Below, piece after piece: positions 34,959-48,940 of a stretch of DNA of 64,000 nt. The stretch's first letter is position 1, and the number at the start of each line of letters is the position of its first letter. The DNA is taken from assembly GCF_029168945.1 (NCBI RefSeq), contig NC_083605.1, positions 73,178,969 through 73,242,968 on the forward strand, written 5' to 3'. The notes below the pieces were generated by a model. That model ran no database searches and was not told the DNA's origin. It saw only the letters and a list, made by a program, of their open reading frames with translations. The translations under genes and the position numbers were made by a program. Origin of the DNA: Cannabis sativa (Eukaryota > Streptophyta > Magnoliopsida > Rosales > Cannabaceae).

Positions 34959-35700
34959 CTAGATTAATTCGGCTTCAACAATATCAATAACATCAAAAGA
35001 GAGATTAGACTGAAAAAATTTGATGAGCATGTAAACGAGATGCTCTAACCATAAGGTGAGCAACCGATTAGCAGATCGTTTACAATCCTCAACGACATCG
35101 CCAAAAGTGGATGACAAAACATTCAATTTTATAATAGCTTGTACCAATACCAGGCAATCAGATTCGATAATACTAACACCTAAAAAATCACACTTCAACC
35201 ACGAAAGCACTTCCTAAGAGCCACGACTTTAGTAATCTCTAGAAGAACTAGCCCAATTTGCAATCCCGAAATCCCAGTCACAACCCAATCCTGGTGATCC
35301 TGAACAACCCCACCAAAACCATGTCTTCCTCCTTGACAAACAACCCTATCAATATTCACTTTGAGTTTTTCATAACCTAGTTTAGACCATAGCTCAACCC
35401 CATCCAAAAGATACCAAGTATCAAACGAATGAAACAAATTTATTTATTGAGCTTTTCTCCACTGATTGAGAGTGATATGAGCCAAATTAATAACAGACTC
35501 CACCTGACTTTTCTTACCCTTTCACAAGAGTTGATTCCATGCAAATCAAATTTCTCAAACCAACATCACTGCCTGAACACTTTGTTCCTCACCTAGTCGT
35601 GAGAACAAGTGAAGAAACTAGTCCACAAATGACCCTGCATCAACTGGAATCATAGCCAAACCTGCTACCCTCCAATAATTGCGCAAAATCACAGTCCACT
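34959..35700 (-). pseudogene. Decayed LINE-type RNase H domain
   Basis: On the - strand, 35195-35437 reads LKVNIDRVVCQGGRHGFGGV, then VVTGISGLQIG and EITKVVALRKCF. After a frame break, 34959-35210 reads VSIIESDCLVLVQAI, FGDVVEDCK and VYMLIKFFQ. This is the plant RNase H-like (RVT_3) domain seen at the end of non-LTR retrotransposons and in derived host genes. The first catalytic Asp of the family is in place (NIDR), but the frame is broken at about 35200 and no reverse transcriptase precedes it. It abuts the decayed copia element. Confidence 0.75.
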
Positions 35701-38700
35701 AAACAAACACAAAATTGATTCAGCTTCCCCATGATGAAGACTGCGATGCGTGGAGTCGTTGTAATGGATTGATGATTTCATGGATCTTGCATTCTATCTG
35801 TCCTACCATTGCCGATAACATTATGTACATGGAAGATGCAGTGTGTATCTGGTCTAAATTACAGGAGCGATTTCATCAAAAGAATGCACCAAGGATCTTT
35901 GAAGTTAAGAGATCGATGCAGACAATGACTCAAGGTATGAATGATGTTACTTCATACTAGACAAGGCTTAAAAGTCTTTGGGATTTATTACAGGAGTATA
36001 GACCACAACCTGTTTGTACTTGTGGTGCTATGAAACTATATAAGAATGTGGTGCTATGACAACTATACAAGAATATGTTGATAAGGACAAAGTGTTTGAG
36101 TTTCTAATTGATTTGAATGAATCACATATTAATGTTCGTTCTCAAATCTTATTACAACATCCTCTCCCAAATGTTAACAAAGCTTATGCAGCTGTGACCC
36201 AACAAGAGAAACAAAGAGGAATTATAATACCTTAGTCTAAAACTCCTAATAACTCTAGTGAGAATGCAGGTCAATTTGCAGAACAATTTTCAAGGAATGG
36301 CCCTAGAAATAGGAGCAACAATGATAATAGACTTATTTATACTCACTATGGAGTTCATGGCCACACTGTTGCTAAGTGTTACATCGTTCATGGTTATCCA
36401 CCAAGTCATCGATTGCATGGGAGATTTCCTAAGGAAATTCCTAACAAACCTGAAAATCATCAGAATCGATCTTTGGCAAATTTTTCAACTGCTAATAATT
36501 GGCGTGAAGGTTTTCCTGAAGATCAGGATCTGATTTCTCAATGCCAAAAACTTATGACAATGATGGCACAAAGAATCCAATTCCAATCTCAAACATCTCC
36601 ATCTCAACCATTTGGATCCCCAACTCAAAATGATCAATGCCAAAATGATCACAATCAGCAGCCTACTGTTTCCAACATTTCTAATAATGTTCCTTCTATT
36701 CCAAAAACTTGTTGGATCATATACACTGGTGCCACACACCATGTCTGCTCTAATCCTTCTTTATTTACTTTTATCCAGAAAAACTCTAGAATCAATTCTG
36801 TTGGCATGCCTAATGGTGTTAATGCCAAAGTTGTTTTTGTTGGAACAATTTATTTGCATGACATTGTGGTGCATAATGTCTTTTATGTTCCCAACTTTCA
36901 ATTCAATCTTCTCTCTGTGTGTGCCTTATCTGATGCATCTAATTATTCTTTTCTCTTTTTACCAACCAAATGGATTGTCCTATACATTACTAAGAATCAA
37001 GTGATTGGGATGGGTGAAAAGATTGTCAACCTTCATTACCTTCATGATCAAACTGTTTCCTCTGTATCTTCTATTGTTATAATTCTGAAATTATATTAGT
37101 GATGAAACCTTGTGGCATTATAGGCTTGGTCACGCCTCTTGTGTAAAAAATCATCATTGAATACATGTTTACAATTTTAATATTCCTCTTGTCCAAATTT
37201 TCATTGCTCCATATGTCATTTTGCCAAACAAAAGAAGCTATTTTTTGTTTCTAATCATAACATTTCTAAACAATATTTTGATTTGATTCACATAGACATT
37301 TGGGGACCTTACAACACACAAACCACTGACCGTTTCAAGTACTTTATCACCATAGTTGATGATTGTTCTAGGTACACTTGGATTCACCTAATTAAGAACA
37401 AATCAGATGCACAAATTGCCATACCAGCCTTCATACAACTTGTTAAAACATAGTTTGGTGTTCAAATTAAAGGGATCAAATCTGACGCCAAAGAGCTCCA
37501 ATTTCCTGAGTTATTTTCCAATCTAGGAATCATACACTACCATTCTTGTGTCCAAAGACCACAACAAAATTCTGTTGTGGAAAGAAAATATCATCACTTG
37601 TTGAATGTTTGCTAGAGCTCTCTTATTCCAATCTCACATACCCTGATATATTGTGGAGAAGGTGTGAGTACTGCTGCTTACCTAATAAAGAGAACTCCCA
37701 CACTCAATTTGAAACACAAAACTCCTTTTGAAATCCTTCATTCCAAAGTGCCAAATTATATAGGCACCTTAAAGCCTTTGGATGTCTTGCTTATGTTTCT
37801 ACTTTAGAGGCTGTAAGGTCAAAATTCTCTCCATGAGTTGATGCCTGTGTTTTCTTAGGCTATCCTATTGGAATGAAGGCATATAAGCTTCTTAACCTTA
37901 ACACTAATTGTGTTTTTTGTTCTAGAGATGCTGTGTTTCATGAACACATTTTTCCCTTTGTGTCCACACACATATCAGATTTTTTCCCACCACTACTACT
38001 ACATATGTCAATGCTGATCACAATATCAACGCCTCCCTCAACACCTGATGTTGTGCATACTGCTGATATCCAGCAACATCTTGACATCCCTTCTGTTGGT
38101 AGACCTGTTAGATAAACTAAAAAAATCATCTTATCTACAAGATTATCATTGTTTTTTGTCTACTAACAATGTCCAAAGTTAGACATCTAAATCTGTCATA
38201 GACCATGTCATATTTGAAATCATTGACTACACTAGATTGTCTCCACTATTTCGAGCCCTTGTTCTTGCCATTTCTAGTCATTATGAACTTGAGTTTTTCC
38301 ATCAGGCTCATGGCATACCAGTTTGGGATAGGGCTATGTCATCTGGAATTAAAACCTTAGAGGATAACCATACTTGGATCATTGTTACTTTACCCCCCTC
38401 ACCAACATGCTATTGGTTGCAAATGGGCATATAAAATCAAGTATAATGCAGATGGAAGCATTGAAAGACACAAAGCCAGACTTATGGCTAAAGGGTACAA
38501 CTAAAAAGAGGGAGTTGATTACTCAAAAATCTTTGCTGTAGTCACTAAACTTGTTTCTGTTAAACTTATCCTTGCTTTAGCAGCTATCAAAGGTTGGTTC
38601 CTTCACTAACTTGATGTCAACAATGCCTTTTTACATGGGGACTTACATGAGGAAGTGTATATGACTATACCTCAAGGGTATAGTCCTAAGGGGGAGCTTC

Positions 38701-39493
38701 CTCCTAATGTTGTGTGCAAGATTCAAAAGTCCTTATATGGACTCAAATAAACTTCAAGACACTGGTTTGAGAAGTTTTCCACAACAATCATTGAAGAAGG
38801 TTTCCAACATTCTGCCTCAGATTACTCCCTATTCATTAGACAGTGAAAAACAAGTATTGTAATTTTACTTATGTGGATGGTGTCATATACTTGCTCGGAA
38901 TGATTTGAAAGCCATGAATGAATTAAAAGTTAGCCTCAACATCAAGTTTAAACTAAAAGACCTTGGTGAGCTGAAATATTTCCTTAGAATTGAGATTGCT
39001 AGAACTGAACAAGCAATTTTTCTCTCACAAAGGCCTTATGCTCTACAATTTCTTGAGGATTTTGGCTACTTGGGAAGTAAGCCTGCTAATACTCCCATGG
39101 AAACTAACCTGAAACTAAGCCAAGAAGGTGAAGAACAATTGGATGACCCAAAATTGTATACGAGGATTATTGGAAAGCTCTAATATTTGACAATAACAAG
39201 ACCTGATTTGGCATATTCAATCAATAAACTCAGCCGATTCTTGACTTCACCAAGAGTTAATCATCTCCATGCTGCACAAATAGTCTTGCAAAATGTGCAG
39301 AACATTCCAAGACAAGACTTGTTTTATTCTGCAGAATCTGAAATTAGACTTGAAGCTTACACAGATGCTAATTGGGCAGCTTGTGTTGATACTAGAAGAT
39401 TAACAACTAGTTTTTGTGTGTTTCTAGACAAGTCTCTAGTGTCATGGAAGAGCAAGAAACAACACACTATTTCTATAGATCCTCAACTGAGGC

Positions 39494-42400
39494 TGTAATA
39501 TCCGCTTTCTTGGGTGGTTAATTTTTTTTATACATTTAGTTTATTTTATTTGTGAATGGAGATAATTTATTATTTTGAAAATTTATGAGTTTAGTGGAGT
39601 ATGCATTTTTTTTAGTGATAATAAAATTTATTATTATTATTTTATTTTGAGGGTATATATAATGCTAGATAAATAATTAAATTATTGGAGATAATTTAAT
39701 ATTTAATTATTTGTGTATATTATTATAAGTATATTAGTAATAATATAGGTAAATATATTATAGCATATTGTTTAGTTCATTATTATCATTATTATTATTA
39801 TTAATATCAGTATTATTATTATTTATTATTATTATTATTAGTTTATTATTGTTATTATTATTTTTGATATTATTATTATTATTATTAGAATTAGTATTAT
39901 CGTGCAGTATGTATATATACATATATATTATATATTTTAAAATTTTAAGTTGTTGATTTAGGGTTATGTTAGGGTTAGGACTATATATAAGATGTTTATA
40001 TGATTGTTTAGGGTTGAGAGGGTTTAGAAACGGTGGTGAGACAACGATAGAGAGAGGCCGTTGGACAAACGAAATCGAGCCGTGAAAAAAGTGAGATTTT
40101 GGGTTGTTGAGTTTGAAAGTTTTTGGGCTGTCCTAGATTATTTCATTGAGTTTTATTTCATCCAAGAGGAGTTTTAAATGCGATTAGAAGGTCTGTAATC
40201 GCACCTTTCGACAGACACCATTGTTTACGTTCGAAAATACGGTTCTTGAAACGGACTCGGATTTGAACGTGTTTAAGTTGTTTTAGAGATCAAAGGAGGT
40301 TGTGTTTAAGTTTATCGGATCCCGAATATCAGTTTTAACGTGAAGAATTGAAGCTTTAAAGTCTGAAACGAAATTTTCCATTTTTGACTCCATTAACAAC
40401 GATACACCGGAGTTGGAGAAGACGACTCCGATCCGACGCATGGGGGTTGTTATCTTGGGTAGTTCTTGATTGTTTTGAGGTCCTAAGCACTCTGTGAAGC
40501 TTTCCCAATCGAAAGGACGCGTCAAGAGCAATCGGGGACAAAGTCACATCTTGCCGGCGACGAAACTTACGTGAACGCCGGCGGTCGCGTTCTGGGCATA
40601 TATGAGGATCTTGTTCTCAACAAGGAAATTCATTGAGGTGCTTGGAGTAGCAGGAAGGTGTTCTTAACAACCGAGGTAAGAAGAGTGGACATCTGTACAC
40701 AGGGTGTATGTTAAAATACTCAAATGTATTATGGAATTGTATTTACATGTTTTATTCTATGGTGGATTGTGTTATGCTAATGTTATTAGTGTGTGATAAT
40801 GATAAGGTTTTTGACTGTTTGTGTGATAATAACACTTATAGGATATGTTTTATGCTGCTGGTGTGAGCATAGCACTGCAGGATATATTTTTGGCTGCTTG
40901 TATGGGTTTACTGGCAGGTTATCCTATCATGGGTGAGTACAACTTGTGATAAGGGATTGCCCTATTGGATGCCGAGTGTGAGAACAACACAAGGCATGGC
41001 AAGTTACACTTCATGTCTGATCAACATGAGTGGGAGTAGGTTATCGTATGTGAGGACAATGTGCGATAAGATACTATGTGTTATGTGTGTGAGTATAGCA
41101 TGCATTAAGATTACACTATGATATGATGTTATATTGTATGTGAGAATTATATGTGATATGACATGTTGTTATATGTATGCAAGCGTGGTATGAACTGATT
41201 TGATTTTGTGATATTGTTATACTTATGACTATGTTATCTAGTTGGGGGTTATGTCCTACATAGCTCTTCTTACTGGGCGTTAGTGTTGGAATTATTTTAC
41301 GAGGATCTTAGATCTACTCACAAGTATGTTGATTTAACAACCTAAATATGAACTTCTAAAACGATGGAAAATTAAACACATAAAAGTAAGAGAAATCTTA
41401 CATTGGGTGCAGCGAAATATATGTCTCCTCCCACTCAGATCTCTAACCCTTGATTCCTTTATGTCGCAGAGTATAATCAAGATCTGAGCCCCAAAGTCCT
41501 TCTTTGTTGAATCTGAATTCTACACAACCTTCCTCACTATGATTCAGGTATTACTTGATGTGTGTGGGCACTACTCTATCACTTAGAGAATTTCGAAAAC
41601 AGAGAAGGTAGAGAGAGAGAGAGAGTGGCGACTTGAGCAGAGTTTTTGTGTGAGAGAAAATTCTGTCAAAGTGTTTCAAAAACTGAAGCCTTTACCTTCT
41701 ATTTATAGAAGACCACATAGGGTTATGGTTGAATTACTTGGCATTAAAAAATTGAAAAATCAATGGGAAAAGGGAAGTAAAGTGGCAGACCTAGGCATTG
41801 TGGAAACAAGGCTTTCCACTTTTTCAACTTTCCTTTCCCTATATTGCTAGTTTCCTATTTTGTCAAAAACTGCCAATTCCTTTATTCAACCGCATAAATG
41901 TCAAATCTAATTATTTAATAGTTAAAATTAATTATCAAATAATATACTGTCATTTATTTATTAATAATAAAACTAATTAAAGTTTTCCAATTAATAAATA
42001 TGCCCTTCAAATTCTCTATTTACTGTTTTGCCCTTAATAAGTGATAAATTCTCAAATAGACACAGTCCAACTTGAGAATTATAATTGATTAATTAAAATC
42101 AATTAAATGAGTCTTACAAGTAATATTGTCTCAACTAGTGAGGGGACCATGGGTCTATATATCCGAGCTTCCAATAAGCAGATCAAGAATTTACTTATTA
42201 AATTCACTGACTTATTAATTCTTCGTTGAATCCACGCATAGAACTTAGAATTGCACTCTCAGTTATATAGAATGCTCTATATGTTCCACCATATAGACAC
42301 ATCATTAGTTATCCATTGTTATAATCCTAATTTGATCACTGATCCTCTATATGGATGATTTACATTGTAAAGGGACTTAATTACTGTAACACCCTACAAT

Positions 42401-43462
42401 GTATTTTATCCTTAAAACACTTAACCCTGTATAAATGATATTTCAGCTAAGTGAAATGAGTACTCCACCATTTATCTTCGTTTGGTTAAGCTCGAAGGAA
42501 ATCATCCTTTGCTTACTATTCGCGAGATAGAAGCTATAGATTCCATGTTTATGTTAGCGCTCCCACTCAATTGCACTACCGTGTTCCCAAAATGTACATA
42601 TCACCCTGACCCAAAAGTAGGCTTAACTAACAAATCAAAGAACACGAATAATACTCTTGAGATTAAACCTAACCATATCAGGATTTAGATCATTTGATCT
42701 AGGATCAACTTAGTGATATTGAATTGAATAGATATTACGGTAAGTTTTATAAATCTATTTCAAAGTTCAATATCGGTCCATTCCAATGCATACTCCATGC
42801 ATCCAACCCGAGCTTTACTTTAACCAATGTTCCGGAAAGAACATAACATTTCTCCAAATGCAAGTAAACTCTGTTGTAGATTGTCATATCAGTAAAACCC
42901 AGTGCTCTGATAAATCTAGGAATCCTTTATTCACATAGTCATGTTTACTTTCCACTGTGTTGACAACACAATAAACATGATCAAGTACGTGAAAAGGGGT
43001 TGAATGAATTTATAAATCAAATACAAAAACATTTGATAAGGTGAAGCAAAACATACACAAATTAATGAAAAATACTTCTGTTATTTTATTGATATTGAAT
43101 AATCTGGATTACATTTGAAATAGAGTTTTATTTAGGGCATAAAACCCAACAGTTAGCTCATGGGTACTCTCTGTGCAGGTAAAGACAGTAACTAAATAGT
43201 GAGGATGGCGAGCTTGAGGCGTGGATTACATGTTAGGGGATTGTCACGATGTTTGGTTTAAAAATATTTCTTTAAAGATTATGGCTCGGTTACTTTTGTA
43301 AAAATTAATGTTTAAAAATTTATAAATGAATCAAGTGTTTTTGTTTTAAAATAATTAGATCTCATGCTTTGGTTATTTTCAATAAATTAGTTTATTGTCT
43401 TTATTATAAATGATTTTAAACGGACTAGCGAGTGTGACGTCTCGGGAATTCAGGGTGTTACA
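39494..43462 (+). repeat. 5' LTR of the gag-only element (interrupted by a solo LTR)
   Basis: It matches the 3' LTR throughout, with scattered substitutions, except for the 1868-bp insertion at 41284-43151 plus 5-bp duplication. It contains a long ATT/TTA microsatellite (about 39776-39890) and a GC-richer region near 40020-40640. LTR divergence is clearly visible, so this insertion is older than the copia element at 27.7 kb. Confidence 0.9.
41284..43151 (-). mobile_element. Solo LTR, 1868 bp, inserted in the 5' LTR
   Basis: Ends are TGTTGG and CCAACA, with an exact 5-bp target duplication GTTAG (41279-41283, 43152-43156). The uninterrupted 3' LTR reads GGGCGTTAGCTCACGGG at the matching site, which confirms the insertion point. 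It has no internal coding region or second LTR. Strand is given for the TGTTGGGTTTT(G/A)TGCCC-first reading. Confidence 0.92.
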
Positions 43463-43465
43463 ATA

Positions 43466-43477
43466 TGGTATCAGAGC
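43466..43477 (+). other. Primer-binding site (initiator tRNA-Met) of the gag-only element
   Basis: TGGTATCAGAGC lies four bases after the 5' LTR end. Confidence 0.9.
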
Positions 43478-43628
43478 AATAAGGTCCTAAAGAGTGTGGT
43501 TAGCCCTAACATGTAAAGTTTATTGCCACGAGACGAGCTCGACTCACTGTACTGTAAGTGGTTATTACTTACGATTAAGTTGTCTTTAAATTGTGCATGT
43601 AGTGTTGTGATATTCTTCTCATCTAAAG

Positions 43629-46600
43629 GTGATGGTCAAAATGTTCCTTCTTGATATTTTTAGGTCTATGTGGTTTAGGAGTTTGAATATGCTTCCTAGA
43701 AGGTCAGTCAGATTGGGTCGAGGTCGGGGTCGAGGCCAAGGCCAAGGCCGAGATAGAGGCCAAGAGAATGGAGGGATTAATGAACCACCACAAGCACCAG
43801 AGGGATGGGAAGAGCGCTTTGCTACAATGGAAGAAACTACTCGTAGGCAGAATGAAGAACTTCGTCAGCTGAGACATCAATCGGAGCCGCCAGAGCCAGA
43901 AAATAGAGACCCACCAGCTGCGGTGGTATATCCTGCTCCAGAGGCTAGACATGAGATGTTAGTAGAGAGGTTTCGAAAACAACACCCACCCGAGTTTGAT
44001 GGAGGCATAGACTCAGTGGTGGCTGAAGAGTGGATGAGTCGCATAAAAAATATTTTGCAGATGCTAAGGGTTGATGGGAATGACTGAGTGAAGTGTGCAT
44101 CATACATATTGAGGAAAGATGTGTTGGGTTTTGTGCCCTAAATAAAATTCATTTCAATATAATCAGATTTACTTATTAATAAAGATCAGAAATAACATTT
44201 TATGTTGCATGGTTCACATGATTTATTTCATGATTATATATAATGTATGAATTCCATTTAAGTCTAGAACATATGAATTTGTTAATGATTATAGTGTTGT
44301 CAGCACAGTGCAATATAATCTTAATTATATGTTCGAAAGTTTATTCCCTGATTTGTCAGAACACTGGATTTAGACTGACATGGTATAATCAGCGATAGGT
44401 ATTCTTACACCTTGGAAAAGTGTTATGTCCTTTCCAGAACATTGGCAAAGTTTACCAGTATCGGATGTATGGAGTATACAACGGAAGGGACCGATATTGA
44501 ACTTTGATTAGATATATTAGAATTTACCGTAAGATCTATTCAATTCAATATCACCTGTTGATCCTAGATCAAATGATCTTAATCCTGATATGATTAGGTT
44601 CAATCTTAAGAGTGTTATTCGTGTTCTTTGATTTGTTAGTTAAGCCTACTTTTGGGTCAGGGTGATACGTACATTTTGGGAACACGGTAGTACAATTGAC
44701 TGGGAGCGCTAACATAAATATGGAATCTATATCTTCTATCTGGCGAATAGAAAGTAAAGGATGATTTCCTTCAAGCTTAACCAAACGAAAAATAAATAGT
44801 GGAGTACTCATTTCACTTAGCTGTAATATCATTTATATAGGGTTAAGTGTTTTAAGGATAAAATACATTGTAGGGTGTTACGGTAATTTAATCCCTTTAC
44901 AGTGTAAATCATCTATATAGAGGATCATTGATCAAATTAGGATTATAACAATGGATAACTAATGACGTGTCTATATCGTGGAACATATAGAGCGTTCTAT
45001 ATGACTGAGAGTGCAATGCCAAGTTCTAAGAGTGGATTCAATAAGGAATTAATAAGTTAGGGAATTTACTTGGTAAATTCAGTTCGACTTATTGGAAGCT
45101 CGGTTATATAGACCCATGGTTCCCATACTAGTTGAGACCATACTGCTTGTAAGACTCAGTTAATTGATTTTGATTAATCAATTATAATTCTAAAGTTAGA
45201 CTATGTCTACTTTATGAATTTTCACTAAGCAAGGGCGAAATTGTAAAGAAAAGAGATTCTAGGTTTATTTATTAATTAAGATATTTTATATGTCTAAATT
45301 AATAAATATATTAAATGACAATATTATTTAATAATTATTCTTAAGTTATTAAATAATTAGAATTGGCATTTGAATGGTTAAATTGGAAAATTGGCATTTT
45401 TGAGAAAATGAGAATGGAAAATAACAAAATGGGAAAGTTGCAAAGTGAGGCCCAATTTCCTATTCTGGCCGCCCACTATGCATAGGCCTTTACCATTTTA
45501 TTTTTTCATTATTTTAATGCCACACAATTCTAACCTAAACCTAGAGGGCATTTTATAAATAGAAAGTGTTGGCTTCAGGAAACTCATAACTTTGCACATT
45601 GGATCCTTCAGACAAAAAGCTATGCGCCACTTTCTCTCTCTCTTTTCTTCTCTAAAATTTCGAATTCCCTTGAGTGAATGAGTAGTGCCCACACACATCA
45701 AGTGGTACCTCAATCATAGTATGTAAGACTGTGGAAAATCAACCATCAAGAAGGAGAATCAGCATCAAAGAAGGAGAGAAAGAGATCCAGATTCAGATCT
45801 TGATTATGCTGCTACAGAAAGGAATCAAGGGCTAGAGATCTGAATGGAAGGAGTCATAATATTCCGCTGCACCCAATGTAAGGTTTTCTTAAACTCTTAT
45901 GTGTTTATTTCATTGTTTTAGAATTCATATTAGGATGTTAATGAAACATACTTGGTAGTAAATTTAGATCCTGATAAAATATTTCCAACAAGATGCTCGT
46001 ATCTGGTGGGAGGTAGTGGAACAAACAAAGGATGTAAGTACCATGAACTGGGATGATTTCAAAAGGGTCTTTAATGAGAAATATTATAACTCACCAGTGT
46101 TGGCAGCAAATGTTAATGAATTTACTGGATAGGGAGCCTTACTGTTACAGAGTATGCACAAAAATTTGATAGACTGGCAAAATTTGCTCCACATTTGGTA
46201 CCTACTGATAGAGTGCGAGCACATCGATTTGTGGAAGGCTTGAAACCAATGATTGCTCGGGATGTAGAGATTGTGTCAAGGGGTCAATTCAGTTATGCTT
46301 AAGTTGTCGAAATGGCTCTTACGACTGAGCGAAGTGAGAACAAAATTTGGAAGGAAAATACTGCTAGGAGGGAATCTAAGAAAGGTGCAGCCAATTCTAA
46401 TGACCACAAGAAAAGGGGACAAGATCAGCCCGGACAGTCAAGTCAAGACAAGAGGTACAAAACTGATAACGACCACCGATCTAATGGAAACAATGGACGC
46501 AATGTTCCAGAATGTCCTAAATGTACCAAACGTCATCTCGGAGAGTGTAGGGCAAATGCATGTTACAAATGCGGAAAGGAAGGTCACATTAAACGTAATT

Positions 46601-46716
46601 GTCCATTGAGAGGACAAACTGAGAACAAAGAAGATTCAAAGGAAGACGATCAATATGTTCCAACGAGGGTCTTCGCTATAAAAGAAGCAGGACATATGAC
46701 AAGTGCTGAGGTATAA
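43629..46716 (+). pseudogene. Broken Ty3/gypsy gag gene with zinc knuckle
   Basis: The N-terminal part (likely start MLPRRSVRLGRGRGRGQGQG at 43689) has an Arg/Gly-rich stretch. It is followed by a coiled-coil-like Glu/Arg region and the gypsy gag core HPPEFDGGIDSVVAEEWMSR. A stop at 44085-44087 ends the frame, and a solo LTR splits the gene at 44122-45990. The gag core continues from 45991 (WWEVVEQTKDVSTMNWDDFK, FNEKYYNSP), with further stops. The C-terminal part (46312-46716) ends with the zinc knuckle CYKCGKEGHIKRNC. Nothing resembling protease follows before the polypurine tract. Gag normally packages element RNA in the cytoplasm, but this copy cannot do so. Confidence 0.88.
44122..45990 (+). 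mobile_element. Solo LTR, 1869 bp, inserted in the gag gene
   Basis: Same family as 41284-43151 but in the opposite orientation. It starts TGTTGGGTTTTGTGCCC and ends TTTCCAACA, with an exact 5-bp duplication AGATG (44117-44121, 45991-45995). It contains the antisense small frame 44569-44832, the counterpart of 942-1157 and 42482-42688. Differences from the other copies are spread along the length. Confidence 0.92.
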
Positions 46717-46779
46717 GACATTGAGTCTTCACTTTCCAAAAAAAAAGTCAAGTATAATTTAGGGACGAAATTTCTTTTT

Positions 46780-46792
46780 AGGAGGGGATAAT
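46780..46792 (+). other. Polypurine tract of the gag-only element
   Basis: AGGAGGGGATAAT sits directly before the 3' LTR start TGTAATATCC at 46793. Confidence 0.8.
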
Positions 46793-47190
46793 TGTAATAT
46801 CCGCTTTCTTGAGTAATTAATTTTTTTTTTTATATCCTTTTAGTTTATTTTATTTGTCAATATGGATAATTTATTATTTTGAATATTTATGAGATTAGTG
46901 GAGTATGCAATTTTTTTTTTTTTTTAGTGACAATAAAATTTATTATTATTTTATTAGTATTTTATTTTGAGGGTATGTATAATGCTAGATAAATAATTAA
47001 ATTATTGGAGATAATTTAATATTTAATTATTTGTGTATTTTATTATAGGTATATTAATAATAATATAGGTAAATATATTATAGCATATTGTTTAGTTTAT
47101 TATTATTATTATTATTAATATCAGTATTATTATTATTACTCCTATTATTATTATTACTATTATTAATTTATTATTATTATTAATTTATTA

Positions 47191-47232
<42 letters not shown>

Positions 47233-48940
47233 GTAGAATTAGTATTATCGTACAATATGTATATATACATATATATATATTATATTTTAAAATTTTAAGT
47301 TGTTGATTTAGGGTTATGTTAGGGTTAGGATTATATATAAGATGTTTATATGATTGTTTAGGGTTGAGAGGGTTTAGAATCGGTGGTGAGACAACGAAAG
47401 AGAGAGGCCGTGGGATGAATGAAACCGAGCCGTGAAAAGAGTGAGATTTTGGGTTGTTGAGTTTGAAAGTTTTTGGGCTGCCCTAGATTATTTCATTGAG
47501 TTTTATTTCATCCAAGAGGAGTTTTAAATGCGATTAGAAGGTCTGTAATCGCACCTTTCGACATACACCATTGTTTACGTTCGAAAATACGGTTTTTGAA
47601 ACGGACACGGATTTGAACGTGTTTAAATTGTTTCGGAGATCAAAGGAGCTTATGTTTAAGTTTATAGGACCCCAAAGATCAGTTTTAACGTGAAGAATCG
47701 AAGCTTTAAAGTCTGAAACGAAAATTTCTATTTTTGACTCCATTAACAACGGTACACCGGAGTTGGAGAAGACGACTCCGATCTGATGCATGGGGGTTGT
47801 TATCTTGGGTAGTTCTTGATCGTTTTGAGGTCCTAAGCACTCTGGGAAGCTTTCCCAATCGAAAGGATGCGTCAAGAGCAATCGGGGACAAAGTCACATC
47901 GTGCCAGCGACGGAACCGACGTGAACGCCGGTGGTCGCGTTCTGGGCATATCTGAGGATCTTGTTCTCAACAAGGAAATTCATTGAGGTGCTTGGAGTAG
48001 CAAGAAGGTGTTCTTAACAACTTAGGTAAGAAGAGTGGACATCTGTGCACAGGGTGTATGTTAAAACATACAACTGTATTATGGGATTGTATTTACATGT
48101 TTTATTCTATGGTGGATTGTGTTATGCTAATGTTATTAGTGTGTGATAGTGATAAATTTTTTGACTGTTTGTCTGAGAATAGCACTTAACGGATATGTTT
48201 TATGCTGGTGGTGTGAGCATAGCACTGCAAAATATATTTTTGGCTGCTTGTATGGGTTTACTTGCAGGTTATCCTATCATGGGTGAGTACAACTTGTGAT
48301 AAGGGATTGCCCTATTGGATGCCGAGTTTGAGAACAACACAAGGTAGAGCAAGTTACACTTCATGTCTAATCAACATGAGTGGGAGTAGATTATCGTATG
48401 TGAGGACAATGTGCGATAAGATACTATGTGTTATGTGTGGGAGTATAGCATGCATTAAGATTACACTGTGATATGATGTTATATTGTATGTGAGAATAAT
48501 ATGTGATATGACATGTTGTTATATGTATGCAAGCGTGGTTTGAATTGATTTGATGTCGTGATATTGTTATACTTATGACTATGTTATCTAGTTGGGGGGT
48601 TATGTCCTACATAACTCTTCTTACTGGGCGTTAGCTCACGGGTACTCTGTGTGCAGGTAAAGACAGTAACTAAACAGTGAGGATGGCGAGCTCGAGGCGT
48701 GGATTACATGTTAGGGGATTGTCATGATGTTTGATTTAAAAATATTTCTTTAAAGATTATGGCTCGGTTACTTTTGTAAAAATTAATGTTTAAAAATTTA
48801 TAAATGAATCAAGTATTTTTGTTTTAAAATAATGAGATCTCATGCTTTGGTTATTTCCAATAAATTAGTTTATTGTTTTTATTATAAATAATTTTAAACG
48901 GACTAGCGAGTGTGACGTCTCGGGAAATCGGGGCATTACA
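46793..48940 (+). repeat. 3' LTR of the gag-only element
   Basis: 2148 bp, TGTAATATCC...GGCATTACA. It contains an expanded ATT microsatellite (about 47098-47230), longer than in the 5' LTR. Confidence 0.92.

Larger units (their letters stand above)
39494..48940 (+). mobile_element. Gag-only Ty3/gypsy-type LTR retrotransposon (TR-GAG-like), carrying two solo LTRs
   Basis: This element lies inside the copia RNase H motif, with an exact 5-bp target duplication GAGGC (39489-39493, 48941-48945). The LTRs begin TGTAATATCCGC and end TTACA. The 3' LTR is 2148 bp, and the 5' LTR spans 39494-43462 and is about 2.1 kb once its own insertion is removed. The internal region (43463-46792) has a primer site, a broken gag with zinc knuckle and a polypurine tract. 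It has no protease, reverse transcriptase, RNase H or integrase, so it must have moved with enzymes supplied by another element. Confidence 0.92.

Noticed and set aside
39768..39956. Leu/Ile-rich membrane-like frame
   Set aside because: Produced by the ATT/TTA microsatellite inside the LTR of the gag-only element.
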